Below, piece by piece: positions 36,346 to 45,239 of a stretch of 64,000 bases of DNA. Under the pieces are notes generated by a model, which saw only the letters and a program-made list of their open reading frames with translations, was not told where the DNA came from and made no database searches. The translations under genes were made by a program, and so were the position numbers. Each line of letters begins with the position of its first letter. The stretch's first letter is position 1. The stretch comes from Bacteroidales bacterium. GTDB taxonomy: Bacteria; Bacteroidota; Bacteroidia; Bacteroidales; VadinHA17. The stretch is taken from positions 55,440-119,439 of the forward strand of contig WOYX01000037.1 in NCBI GenBank assembly GCA_011620595.1. Reading direction: 5' to 3'.

Positions 36346-37511
36346 AAAAGAGAGAGATAAACAGCGTCAGGACTCCGGTTTACCGTGATGCCGGATTTGA
36401 GCTGCCGACAGCCGGTGCCACCTCGGACGCCTTTTTCGCGGAGACAGCACATGAGAGGGAACCCGATCTCTACATCTATTCCCGTTACCGCAATCCTACA
36501 GTGGTAGCGGCTGAGGAGGCCGTCATGGCCGTTGAGGGCTCCCAGTGGGCCCTGCTTGTTCAGTCGGGTATGGCAGCCATTGACATTGCACTCTCAATCT
36601 TCCAGGAGGCGGGAAGTCGGAGTAACTGGCTCTTCTTCTCAGAGATCTACGGCGGCACCCTCTCGTACATCAACAGCATACTGATCAGTCGCCGGGGACA
36701 GGGAGTAAGTTTCTTCAGCCCCACAGGGAACGATTATGACTATGAGATGCTTGAAAGGATTCTGGCTGAGACGAAACCGGACATTGTCTACTTTGAAACC
36801 ATCTCCAATCCCCTTCTGATTGTTGCCGACGGAAGCCGTATCATTTCCATTGCAAAAAAACAGGGTGCCAGGGTCATTGTTGACAACACCTTTGCCACGC
36901 CCCTGTTGTGGAAGCCACTTGATGACGGCGCCGACATGGTGATCCACAGCGCCACGAAGTACCTCTCGGGCCACGGCAATCTCACTGCCGGTGTGATATG
37001 CGGCAACGACAGCAATCTTTTGCACAGTGCAGTAGAGTACCGCAAGTTCATAGGCCATATGCTCTCTCCGGATGATGCCTACCGGTTACAGACCCAGCTT
37101 GCCTCTCTTGATCTGCGCTTCATGCAGCAATGCGGCAATGCCCGGGCCGTGGCAGAGCTGCTCAGCTCATCCGGGCGGGTCGGCACGGTTCTCTATCCCG
37201 GGCTGGGAACTCACCCTACCCATACCGTATGCAGGGAGATTACAGGCGGCAAGGGTTACGGCGCGATGGTCACATTCGACATGGCTGGCGAAAGCCCGGA
37301 GGAGAAGAGGGATAGTCGTGACAGGTTCATAGCCGCTGTCTATCCCGACATCAGACTCATACCCACCCTGGGTGACTCTCACACCATACTTATGCCTGTA
37401 GAGGCTGTCTGGGGGTCTAAATACCCGGAACCCGGAATGATCAGGATGTCAGTCGGTTTTGAGTCACGCGAGGTTATCAGGCAGGTCATTGAGCGCGGTC
37501 TCCGTTCGTGA
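36342..37511 (+). CDS. Cys/Met-metabolism PLP enzyme (gamma-synthase / gamma-lyase family)
   Basis: 389 residues of the MetB/MetC/MegL family: YSRYRNPTVVAAEEAVMAVEG, the PLP-phosphate region LVQSGMAAIDIAL, VDNTFATPLLWKPL, and the PLP lysine in HSATKYLSGHGNLTAGV. The family includes cystathionine gamma-synthase, beta- and gamma-lyases, methionine gamma-lyase and O-acetylhomoserine sulfhydrylase; sequence alone does not separate them here. The ATGA overlap with the oxidoreductase anchor ties it to that operon and hints at a sulfur-related role. Its stop abuts the stop of ung in the palindrome TGATCA. Confidence 0.88.
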   Translation: MKKREINSVRTPVYRDAGFELPTAGATSDAFFAETAHEREPDLYIYSRYRNPTVVAAEEAVMAVEGSQWALLVQSGMAAIDIALSIFQEAGSRSNWLFFSEIYGGTLSYINSILISRRGQGVSFFSPTGNDYDYEMLERILAETKPDIVYFETISNPLLIVADGSRIISIAKKQGARVIVDNTFATPLLWKPLDDGADMVIHSATKYLSGHGNLTAGVICGNDSNLLHSAVEYRKFIGHMLSPDDAYRLQTQLASLDLRFMQQCGNARAVAELLSSSGRVGTVLYPGLGTHPTHTVCREITGGKGYGAMVTFDMAGESPEEKRDSRDRFIAAVYPDIRLIPTLGDSHTILMPVEAVWGSKYPEPGMIRMSVGFESREVIRQVIERGLRS

Positions 37512-38174
37512 TCACCACTGCACCGGCTCAATGCCCCTGGAGGTGAGCCACTGATTGCACCTGCTGAAGTGCGAGCAGCCGAAGAACCCGCGTGAGGCAG
37601 AGAGGGGAGAGGGGTGTACGGTCCTGAGGATCAGATGCTTTGCCGGATCAATTGATGCACCCTTATTCTGTGCATAGTTGCCCCATAACATGAATACCAG
37701 GTTTTCACGGTCACGGTTCAGCGCGCTGATGGCGGCATCAGTGAACCGTTCCCAGCCCCTGTTCTGGTGCGATAGAGCCTGATGTGCCCTTACTGTGAGG
37801 ATAGCATTGAGCAGGAGAACCCCCTGCGCGGCCCACCGTTCCAGGTTTCCTGTCCCTGGAACTTCAACCCCCAGATCACGGTTGAGTTCCTTGAAGATAT
37901 TGACAAGGCTGGGAGGGAACTCGGTGCCGTCGGTGACAGAAAAACAGAGTCCATGCGCCTGACCAATATCGTGATATGGATCCTGACCGATTATAACAAC
38001 TTTCACCTTGTCAAAAGGACAAAGATCGAAGGCATTGAATATCTTTCCGGCAGGCGGGAAGACCTGGCGCGTACGGTACTCCTCCCTCACAAAATCGGTC
38101 AGCGCTGCAAAATAATCGCTGCTGAATTCATCCTTCAGCTTCTCCTTCCAGCCTGCTTCAATCTTTACCTGCAT
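37512..38174 (-). CDS. ung: Uracil-DNA glycosylase, family 1
   Basis: 220 residues, the usual Ung length. The active-site block VVIIGQDPYHDIGQAHGLCFSV holds the catalytic Asp and His, and HPSPLSASRGFFGCSHF is the Leu/His loop. It removes uracil from DNA in base-excision repair. Convergent with the preceding gene with no spacer. Confidence 0.97.
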   Translation of the reverse strand: MQVKIEAGWKEKLKDEFSSDYFAALTDFVREEYRTRQVFPPAGKIFNAFDLCPFDKVKVVIIGQDPYHDIGQAHGLCFSVTDGTEFPPSLVNIFKELNRDLGVEVPGTGNLERWAAQGVLLLNAILTVRAHQALSHQNRGWERFTDAAISALNRDRENLVFMLWGNYAQNKGASIDPAKHLILRTVHPSPLSASRGFFGCSHFSRCNQWLTSRGIEPVQW

Positions 38175-38279
38175 AGTCTTCCGATAAACTTGTCAGAGGT
38201 TAAATATATCCATTTTTCAGAGAACTGCCTTATCTCCTGAACGAAGGATCAAAAAACAATTATATTAGAACCTTAAATT

Positions 38280-39305
38280 ATGATTGCTATGATTGACCTG
38301 AGAAGCGACACCGTAACAAAGCCTTCCCCAGGGATGCTTGAGTTCATGATGAAAGCCAGTGTAGGTGACATGATCTTCGGTGAAGACCCTATGGTGAATG
38401 AACTTGAGGAGATGTCAGCCTCAATGTTCGGCATGGAGGCAGCTCTCTACTGTCCTTCCGGAACGATGACAAATCAGATTGCAATTAAGGCTCATACCCG
38501 TCCCGGTGATGAAGTTATCTGCAGCCGGCTGGCACATATATACCAGTTTGAAGGAGGAGGAGTGGCCTTCAACTCCAGTGCTTCAGTGGCGCTTATTGAC
38601 TCTGAAAACGGCACCTTCACCACTGAAGATGTGGAGCAGTATATCAACAATCCCAACGACTGTCACAAGGCCTATACCCGGCTGGTAGAGGTAGAGAACA
38701 CTGTCAACAGGGGTGCCGGGGCCTGTTGGGACTTTGATGAATTGGCGAGGATCAGGGAGCTGTGTGACAGGTATGGTCTCGGTTATCACCTCGACGGTGC
38801 CAGGCTGTTCAATGCCATGACTGCTGACGGCAGAAAACCGGAGGAGTACGGGGCACTTTTTGATTCGATCTCGATATGCCTCTCCAAGGGACTGGGTGCA
38901 CCGGTAGGTTCCGTGCTGCTGGGAAACAGGGATTTCATCAGGCAGGGGCAACGGATCAGGAAGGTGCTGGGTGGAGCCATGAGGCAGGCCGGATATATTG
39001 CCGCGGCGGGAATCTATGCGCTCCGTAACAACGTGGAGCGTCTTTCAGAAGACCACCGCAACGCTGCAGATATCGCTAAAGCTTTGGAAAAGTGTAGCCT
39101 GGTAGAACATGTCAGTTATGGCGGAACCAATATGATCATCTTTACACTGGTGCCCGGAATGAAAGCCTCGGAGTTCCTGGATAAGATGAAAGATCACGGT
39201 ATTCTGGCACTGAAGACAGGGGAGAGGAGCATAAGGTTCGTTACCCACCTGGACCTGAGTGAGGCGGATATCCGAAAGAGCTGCGAGGTGCTGGCTACCC
39301 TCTGA
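38280..39305 (+). CDS. ltaE: Low-specificity threonine aldolase
   Basis: 341 residues of fold-type I PLP enzyme: IDLRSDTVTKPSPGMLEFM at the start, FGEDPMVNELEE, YCPSGTMTNQIAIKAHTRPGDEV, LDGARLFNA, and the PLP lysine in SICLSKGLGAPVGSVL. It splits threonine (and often allo-threonine) to glycine and acetaldehyde. A start three codons later (38289) is also possible. Confidence 0.95.
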   Translation: MIAMIDLRSDTVTKPSPGMLEFMMKASVGDMIFGEDPMVNELEEMSASMFGMEAALYCPSGTMTNQIAIKAHTRPGDEVICSRLAHIYQFEGGGVAFNSSASVALIDSENGTFTTEDVEQYINNPNDCHKAYTRLVEVENTVNRGAGACWDFDELARIRELCDRYGLGYHLDGARLFNAMTADGRKPEEYGALFDSISICLSKGLGAPVGSVLLGNRDFIRQGQRIRKVLGGAMRQAGYIAAAGIYALRNNVERLSEDHRNAADIAKALEKCSLVEHVSYGGTNMIIFTLVPGMKASEFLDKMKDHGILALKTGERSIRFVTHLDLSEADIRKSCEVLATL

Positions 39306-39332
39306 AGGTGATGCAGAACTGCCGGAGACCTT

Positions 39333-39812
39333 TCATAATACTTTGCGGTAGACAAGTTTATCGTCGCCGGGGCCGTAGAACTCACGCAGCGTGGCCTCAA
39401 GCTCATAACCGTTTTTGAGATAAAAGTGCCTTGTCGGTTCATACAGAGGCCTCCCTGAGGTCTCGATCCAGACAATTTTTCCTTTCATTGAGCTGATTCG
39501 CTCTTCGGCGTTCTTCAGTATAACAGACCCGTAATGCTTCTGTCTCTGTTCCTCCCGGATGGCTATCCAGTAGAGATCCCATGAGTGCACTGACGACGGA
39601 TTGGGCCCAAAGCATGCAAAACCTACAACCTCACCGTTTTCACGAAGGCGCACCCAGTAGTAACCGCTGCTCTCCTGGCCTTTTTCAGTTGTTTCATCAG
39701 CCAGAGAAAGAGCTACTTCTATCTCAAAGTCATAGAAGTATCCGGATGATGAGAGTATCTTTTCAAGAGCTGGCCTGTCGGCGCGGGTTATCTCAAAGGA
39801 AATTTCAGCCAT
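39333..39812 (-). CDS. GNAT N-acetyltransferase, last gene of the kamA operon
   Basis: 159 residues with GNAT features: acetyl-CoA-binding IREEQRQKHYGSVILKNAEERI, a variant of the Q/RxxGxG/A loop, and a C-terminal FYLKNGYELEATLREFYGPGDD. Four bases separate it from the ATP-grasp gene upstream. Because the operon begins with a lysine 2,3-aminomutase-like enzyme, acetylation of beta-lysine or of a ligated product is a reasonable guess. It is shorter than, and not obviously the same as, the known beta-lysine acetyltransferase AblB. Confidence 0.82.
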   Translation of the reverse strand: MAEISFEITRADRPALEKILSSSGYFYDFEIEVALSLADETTEKGQESSGYYWVRLRENGEVVGFACFGPNPSSVHSWDLYWIAIREEQRQKHYGSVILKNAEERISSMKGKIVWIETSGRPLYEPTRHFYLKNGYELEATLREFYGPGDDKLVYRKVL

Positions 39813-39816
39813 GGCT

Positions 39817-40785
39817 TTAACGGTTCAGGTCGCGGATTATATCACCAATTATCTCCTCATGGGTCTGACCGGCATGAAGAGCTGCCGCTATAAATCCGCC
39901 ATCGGGAGAGATACAGGGGTTTGCATTGATCTCCAGCACGTAAATGTTTTCATCGCCGTCAACACGCATGTCCACACGGGCATAACCCCTGAGCCCGAAT
40001 GTATTCCAGCATGCCGTTACGATTTCCTTCAGCCTGTTCATCATGTTGCTGCTCAGGTCATCAGGAAAGCACCTCCTGCTACTTTGGTACTGAAACGTAT
40101 CCTCCTCCCATTTTGCCCTATAGCTGACTATCCGAGGCAGATCATCAGGGTAATCGTGAAAGACCATCTCAGCGGGAGGCAGCATCACGGGACCGTCAGG
40201 GCTCGATTTGACACTTACATTAAACTCTCTTCCCTCGATGAACTCTTCGATGAACCAGTGGCTGTCATCTTTACCCTTCAGGATATCAGGCATGGAGCCG
40301 TCAAATGTAAAGACCGACTCTTCCGTGATACCAAGTGAGCCGTCTTCCCAGACAGGTTTGAGGATATATTTTCTTCCCGGTTTCATACCTGCAGCTTCGG
40401 AAATTTTGTATCCGTCTGCAACAGGTATTCCGTGGGCCTTCATTATCTGCCGTGCGAGCACCTTGCTGCCTGAGAGAAAAGCGGCTTCCACCGAGCATCC
40501 CGTATAGGGTATGTGATGCATGTTGAGCAGGGCGGGGATGAAATAGAGTATTTCCGCCCTATTTCCTACCGCCTCCGCCAGGTTGAAGACAAAGTCAAAA
40601 TCCTCTTCAGCTATCCGGGCCATCTCGCTGAAGAAATTCTCAGTGATACCTCTGCGCTGGGCATTAATGCCAATTTTTTTCAGCGTGGTCTCAATAAAAT
40701 TGACCTGATCGATGACGTCAAGCTCGTCAGGCAGGGCGTCCGGTGCAGGTTCATTGTAGATAATCAGGCATTTCCCATCCATCAT
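39817..40785 (-). CDS. ATP-grasp ligase 2 (D-Ala-D-Ala-ligase-like)
   Basis: 322 residues with the three-part ATP-grasp plan: FDFVFNLAEAVGNRAE near the N-terminus, ATP-binding YILKPVWEDGSLGI and EEFIEGREFNVSV, and a metal/phosphate block YARVDMRVDGDENIYVLEINANP. It is related to D-alanine-D-alanine ligase, but the product loop reads EINANPCISPDGG rather than the EVNTLPG usual for Ddl, so the substrate probably differs. Its ATG overlaps the stop of ligase 1 (ATGA). Confidence 0.85.
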   Translation of the reverse strand: MMDGKCLIIYNEPAPDALPDELDVIDQVNFIETTLKKIGINAQRRGITENFFSEMARIAEEDFDFVFNLAEAVGNRAEILYFIPALLNMHHIPYTGCSVEAAFLSGSKVLARQIMKAHGIPVADGYKISEAAGMKPGRKYILKPVWEDGSLGITEESVFTFDGSMPDILKGKDDSHWFIEEFIEGREFNVSVKSSPDGPVMLPPAEMVFHDYPDDLPRIVSYRAKWEEDTFQYQSSRRCFPDDLSSNMMNRLKEIVTACWNTFGLRGYARVDMRVDGDENIYVLEINANPCISPDGGFIAAALHAGQTHEEIIGDIIRDLNR

Positions 40786-41756
40786 GCAAGTCCGTAACGT
40801 TTTTTTGCAGAGTTCATTATCAACTCAATAAGAGTTTCAAAGCCCATGCCGTTCATACGTGAGAGCATGGGAAGGTCGGAATGTACCGGGTTTAGTCCTG
40901 CCAGAGGGTTCGCCTCTATGAAGCATATCCTGCCGTTACGGTCAGCCTTCATGTCAACGCGGCCGGCATCCACGGCGCCGAGGGCACTCCACGCACCGAG
41001 GGCCACCGCATCGCACTCACCCCGTACTGCCTCGTCATAGACTTCGTACTTTACATAATCTTCGTAGTTTTCCTTCACCTCGACGGAATAGGGGAGATCA
41101 TCCATGCATATCACCTCCATTCCGCCCGTCACCCTCGCTTCACTGCCTGTGCCGGTGACACCGACGGTGAACTCCCTTCCGGGCAGGTATTCTTCAATCA
41201 GTACCGGCTGATGATAGGTCTCCAGCAATCCGGTGACAACTGTCACCAGGGAATCACGGTTCCGAACCACACTATTTGAGTTGATACCCTTGCCCGTTCC
41301 CTCTGCCACAGGTTTGACAAAGAGGGGGAAAGCCAGGGAGGAGGCCTGGTCAAGGTCAGCGACAGAGGCAGCAATGATGCCCGGACATACCGGTACACCG
41401 GCAGCTTCAACCACAAGGCGTGCCAGGTATTTGTTGAGTGAGACTCCCATCACCACCGGCCCGCTGAAGACATAGGGTATACGGTACTGGTCGAGCAGCG
41501 CCGGCACGGCCGACTCACGTCCGTCGCCGTAGAGTCCTTCGGCAATGTTGAATACCATATCCCATCTCCGGCCGGCGGCGAGCTGCGTCACAAGCTCAAA
41601 GAGATTTCCGATGCGTTCCGTCTCATAGCCGAGGGTGCTTAGTGCCACCTCGAGGGCGGCCACCGTCTCCTCCTTGTCAAACTCGGCAGTCTCATCCATG
41701 GTGTAACCCCGTTCAAGGTACCACGAACGGAGATCATAGGTAAGGCCTATCCTCAT
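40782..41756 (-). CDS. ATP-grasp ligase 1 (D-Ala-D-Ala-ligase-like)
   Basis: 324 residues, paralogous to the next gene: WDMVFNIAEGLYGDGRESAVPALLDQ, PLFVKPVAEGTGKGI, IEEYLPGREFTVGV and GRVDMKADRNGRICFIEANPLAGL. As in ligase 2, the Ddl signature is replaced (EANPLAGLNP). Two such ligases in a row suggest two successive amide bonds or two different acceptors. It follows kamA after seven bases. Confidence 0.85.
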   Translation of the reverse strand: MRIGLTYDLRSWYLERGYTMDETAEFDKEETVAALEVALSTLGYETERIGNLFELVTQLAAGRRWDMVFNIAEGLYGDGRESAVPALLDQYRIPYVFSGPVVMGVSLNKYLARLVVEAAGVPVCPGIIAASVADLDQASSLAFPLFVKPVAEGTGKGINSNSVVRNRDSLVTVVTGLLETYHQPVLIEEYLPGREFTVGVTGTGSEARVTGGMEVICMDDLPYSVEVKENYEDYVKYEVYDEAVRGECDAVALGAWSALGAVDAGRVDMKADRNGRICFIEANPLAGLNPVHSDLPMLSRMNGMGFETLIELIMNSAKKRYGLA

Positions 41757-41763
41757 CCTTCAG

Positions 41764-43008
41764 TTACTTTTTGTTGGGATAAGTATACCGGTTGTTCTTG
41801 TAGTTCCTGAGCACCCACTTTTCGGGGCCGCTCTCGACGACGTATGATGGCAGGATGGGTATCTTGCCGCCCCCGCCGGGAGCATCAATCACAAATTGGG
41901 GCACTGCATAACCGCTGGTGTGACCCCGCATGTTCTCTATTATGTCTATCCCTGTTTCCACGGTGGTACGGAAGTGGCTGGATCCGGGAATGAGGTCGCA
42001 CTGGTAGATATAGTAAGGCCTCACGCGCACTGTCAGCAGCTTGTGCATCAGATCCTTCATCGTTGCGGGATAGTCGTTTATTCCCTTCAGGAGCACCGTC
42101 TGGCTCCCCAGGGGTATACCTGCATCGGCAAGCATCTCACATGCCCTGCGCGTCTCTTTTGTCAACTCGTCGGGGTGGGTGAAGTGCAGACTGAGAAAGA
42201 GCGGATGATATCTCCGGAGCATTGACACCAGCTGAGGCGTTATCCTCTGCGGGAGCACGGCCGGTATTTTGGTTCCTATTCTCAGGATCTCAATATGTTT
42301 TATGGACCTCAGTCGCGAGAGCAGGTACTCCAGCTTTTTGTTGTTCATCGTCAGGGGATCCCCTCCGCTGATAATGACATCACGTATTTCGGTATGTTCT
42401 TCAAGATACCTGAAGGCTATCTCCCATTCGTCTTTCGTCAGGTGTCCGAGCTTGCCGACCGAATGCGACCGTGTGCAGTACCTGCAGTATGATGAGCAGA
42501 ACTGGGTGACGGTGAAAAGCGCCCTGTCAGGATACCGGTGAATGATGCCGGGAACGGGGCTGCTGCCTGTCTCGTCGAGCGGGTCAGCCTTCTCAGCCTC
42601 GGTGATTATCATCTCCCCCGAGGTGGGAATCATGGTACGGCGCAGCGGGGCGCCGGGCTCCGAATCATAGATGAGAGACAGATAGTATGGAGTGACGCGC
42701 AACGGCAACCTGTTCTTCAGCCTGTGAAGAGTATTCTTCTCGTCATCGGTGAGCGTCATGACACGCGACAGAGCCTCGGCGGTGGTAAAGGAATTGCGAA
42801 GCTGCCAGCGCCAGTCATTCCAGGAAGTAACATTTGTTAGTGGGAAGTAGCGGCGTATGAATTCCGAACTCCGGTTGCTAACTGCTTGATCGTGGGATCC
42901 GATCTGCGGGAAGATCATGGTACCCGCGCCAGGTTCTTCGTCAGAAGAACAGCCCATGAGGCGGTGCTCATTATGAGTCATCGTAGCCTCTTTTCTGTTA
43001 GCGTTCAT
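41764..43008 (-). CDS. KamA-family radical SAM aminomutase (lysine 2,3-aminomutase-like)
   Basis: 414 residues. Radical SAM cluster motif CSSYCRYC, glycine-rich ISGGDPL, and the PLP-lysine motif DAPGGGGKIP. Two Asp residues that in clostridial lysine 2,3-aminomutase hold the substrate's epsilon-amino group appear kept, one in YYIYQCDLIPG and one in FVIDAPGGGGK; glutamate aminomutases differ at these positions. Lysine to beta-lysine is therefore the favoured reaction. It heads a four-gene operon, with no EpmA/PoxA partner, so an EF-P role is not indicated. An alternative start lies nine codons in. Confidence 0.87.
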   Translation of the reverse strand: MNANRKEATMTHNEHRLMGCSSDEEPGAGTMIFPQIGSHDQAVSNRSSEFIRRYFPLTNVTSWNDWRWQLRNSFTTAEALSRVMTLTDDEKNTLHRLKNRLPLRVTPYYLSLIYDSEPGAPLRRTMIPTSGEMIITEAEKADPLDETGSSPVPGIIHRYPDRALFTVTQFCSSYCRYCTRSHSVGKLGHLTKDEWEIAFRYLEEHTEIRDVIISGGDPLTMNNKKLEYLLSRLRSIKHIEILRIGTKIPAVLPQRITPQLVSMLRRYHPLFLSLHFTHPDELTKETRRACEMLADAGIPLGSQTVLLKGINDYPATMKDLMHKLLTVRVRPYYIYQCDLIPGSSHFRTTVETGIDIIENMRGHTSGYAVPQFVIDAPGGGGKIPILPSYVVESGPEKWVLRNYKNNRYTYPNKK

Positions 43009-43264
43009 ACTTCGGTAAAATAAATTACCTTCTTTGTCCGGTTGTTGTTTCTAATTGTTTTTAGTGAATATTTTGTTTCAGAAATTTCCGCTAAGATATC
43101 AAATGGAACAGGTGCGAAAATTATGGCCGGGGAAAGATATCAACAAGGATTATCCGTCTGTTATTGCCTGACAGTCAACTTAATAACTATTATGGCGGGA
43201 AGTTATTCACTGTTCCTTTCTGGTCCTTTCAAATGATGATCTTCAATTGAGGCGCAAACATATA

Positions 43265-43682
43265 TTAAATTTTAATATCCGGATACTTTTGAGCAATTAT
43301 TTTCAGGTTATTTTTTACCATTTCATCTCGCCGGGCAGCACACACTTGAGTGCGTCCTGCATCTTCCGGTGTATTCATCACATAATCCGTCAGTTTATCC
43401 ATTGTTGTTGTTGCCGCATGCATCCCGGTATCTGAGCTTGCATAGTAGACAAAGACCGTGCCATCTTCATCAGCTATCCAGACGTGTCATCAGGTGTGGG
43501 TTGGTCCTGTAGTTGAGATCATACCTCCGGAAGACGGGAGTATGATCGCGAGTGATAATGGGATACAGATACCTGTCGTAGATGCCGTTGCCGTCTGTTC
43601 TTATGATGTTCCGCCGACTGACAAGCGCAGAGTGCTCTTCAAAGAGCTGCCTGACCCTGCTGTCAAAATCCTTTTCTGTCAT
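43265..43682 (-). pseudogene. GH130 mannoside-phosphorylase remnant with internal deletion
   Basis: The first ~66 codons (43682 down to about 43481) match the start of GH130 4-O-beta-mannosyl-glucose phosphorylases (GNGIYDRYLYPIITRDHTPVF, RYDLNYRTNPHLM). Directly after, in another frame, come ~70 codons of the normal C-terminus (WIADEDGTVFVYYASSDTGMH, DKLTDYVMNTPEDAGR), ending at TAA 43265-43267. Roughly 250 middle residues, including most of the five-bladed propeller, are gone and the junction shifts the frame, so the gene cannot make an enzyme. The intact enzyme would have phosphorolysed mannosyl-glucose. Confidence 0.85.
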
Positions 43683-43814
43683 GGTTTCCAGTTATGTTTC
43701 CTGAACAAATATAACGGATAACGCAAAGCCTGTTCAGTGATTGTATGGCCAGTGCCATAATTCATGCTCCTGGATTCTCTTCCTGAAGGGCTCCGGGGCA
43801 TGTGAGTTTGAGGC

Positions 43815-44759
43815 CTAGAAAAAGAACATTGCCACCCCGGCGACGCTGATTACAGCACCCAGAATCTCGGCAGGTGTCAGTTTCTCCTTGTAGATCCACA
43901 CTGCCGGCGCTATTATCAGAATAGGTACTATTGCCATGATGGTAGAGGCAATGCCTGTCTCGGTATGCCTCACGGACAGCAGCGAGAAGGAGATCCCCAG
44001 GAAGGGGCCAAAGAATGCACCCAGTGCGAGAGCTTTCATTGCCGGCACGTCCCTGAGCGATCCCAGTGTCTGTCTCCACCTTCCCATTACTGTAATTATG
44101 AATGTGAAGCCGGCAATTCCGGCAATTATTCTGATGTGAGTGGATGCAAACGGATCATAGGAGCCCATGCCATACTTACTCAGCACAATACCAAGACCCT
44201 GTCCAAAGGCTCCGATAAAAGCGAACAGCAGGCCTTTGGGAGATAGCTTGAAGGAGAGCCTTTCACCTTTGACAGGCCTGTTAAAGATAGCCAGTGCAAT
44301 GCCGGTGAGAACAATGATCATGCCGCCAAATTGCAGGATCGTTAGCCTCTCATCAAGCATCAGGTAACCAAAGAAGGCAGCTATTGGTGGTGCCAGTGTC
44401 ATGATAAGCATGGCGAACCTCGAACCTATAAGGGCATAGCTTTTAAACAGGTAATAATCGCCCAAAATAAGTCCTACCAGTCCGGAGAGTGCCAGCCATA
44501 TCCAGTTATGGGTTGTGGCGTCTACCGGAAAGAAATGCCCCCGGCTGATCAGGGTGAAGACGCCTATGAAGATGAAGGCAAGCGATAGCCTGAAGATATT
44601 CACCGTGAGCGAGCCCACCTTTTTGCTTGCCGACTCGAAGGCCAGGGCAGTGATGGTCCAGAACAGTGCCACGGCAAGGGCGGCAAATTCTCCTGTATGA
44701 GCAACAATATAATCAGCCACGGTAAGAAAGATCTCAGGGCACAAAAATATGTAAAGCAC
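43815..44759 (-). CDS. DMT-superfamily (EamA) transporter
   Basis: 314 residues with ten predicted membrane spans in two EamA halves (GLVGLILGDYYLFKSYALIG in the first; ALGAFFGPFLGISFSLLSVRHTETGIAS in the second). Such proteins export or import small metabolites; the substrate cannot be predicted. The start may instead be the GTG 13 codons in (VADYIVAHTGEF), where the first membrane segment begins. Confidence 0.88.
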   Translation of the reverse strand: MLYIFLCPEIFLTVADYIVAHTGEFAALAVALFWTITALAFESASKKVGSLTVNIFRLSLAFIFIGVFTLISRGHFFPVDATTHNWIWLALSGLVGLILGDYYLFKSYALIGSRFAMLIMTLAPPIAAFFGYLMLDERLTILQFGGMIIVLTGIALAIFNRPVKGERLSFKLSPKGLLFAFIGAFGQGLGIVLSKYGMGSYDPFASTHIRIIAGIAGFTFIITVMGRWRQTLGSLRDVPAMKALALGAFFGPFLGISFSLLSVRHTETGIASTIMAIVPILIIAPAVWIYKEKLTPAEILGAVISVAGVAMFFF

Positions 44760-44864
44760 GGGACTCTGATCACTGAGTTAATTATCTTTAACTTTCTTCC
44801 ATTAAAAAATTTCACCGGCGCGGGCATTATTTATAAATTTGAATGAACCTTAAAAACTGGAACC

Positions 44865-45176
44865 ATGAATGCGAAGACAAAGGCTATCATATCACACCTT
44901 TTCGGAATAGGATGGATCATCGCCCTCATTGTCAACATGAACAACAAGGAGGAGTATGCCAGCTATTATATAAGACAGAATCTGGGTCTGATAATCATAA
45001 GCATAGCACTATCGGTACTTAATGCCATTCCGGTCCTGGGCCAGGCTATCTGGTTTATAGGAAGCCTCCTTGTGTTTATTCTCTGGCTCATGAGTCTTAT
45101 ATGGTCGGTTCAGGATATCATGAAGCCCATTCCCTGGGTGGGCGAGCAGTTTCAAAGCTGGTTCAGGGGTTTCTGA
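44865..45176 (+). CDS. Small DUF4870-like membrane protein
   Basis: 103 residues with three to four hydrophobic segments and the DUF4870/Tic20-like start KTKAIISHLFGIGWIIALI followed by YASYYIRQNLGLIIISI. Function unknown. It is intact, next to a stretch of broken genes. Confidence 0.75.
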   Translation: MNAKTKAIISHLFGIGWIIALIVNMNNKEEYASYYIRQNLGLIIISIALSVLNAIPVLGQAIWFIGSLLVFILWLMSLIWSVQDIMKPIPWVGEQFQSWFRGF

Positions 45177-45239
45177 TTCAATGAAGGCAAAGCTCCTTTT
45201 TGCACTCTTTGTTGCCGCGGTTGACCTGACGGCATCAGC

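Noticed and set aside
41764-43008. KamA protein as EpmB for elongation factor P modification
   Set aside because: No EpmA/PoxA-type ligase nearby, and the operon partners are D-Ala-D-Ala-ligase-like.
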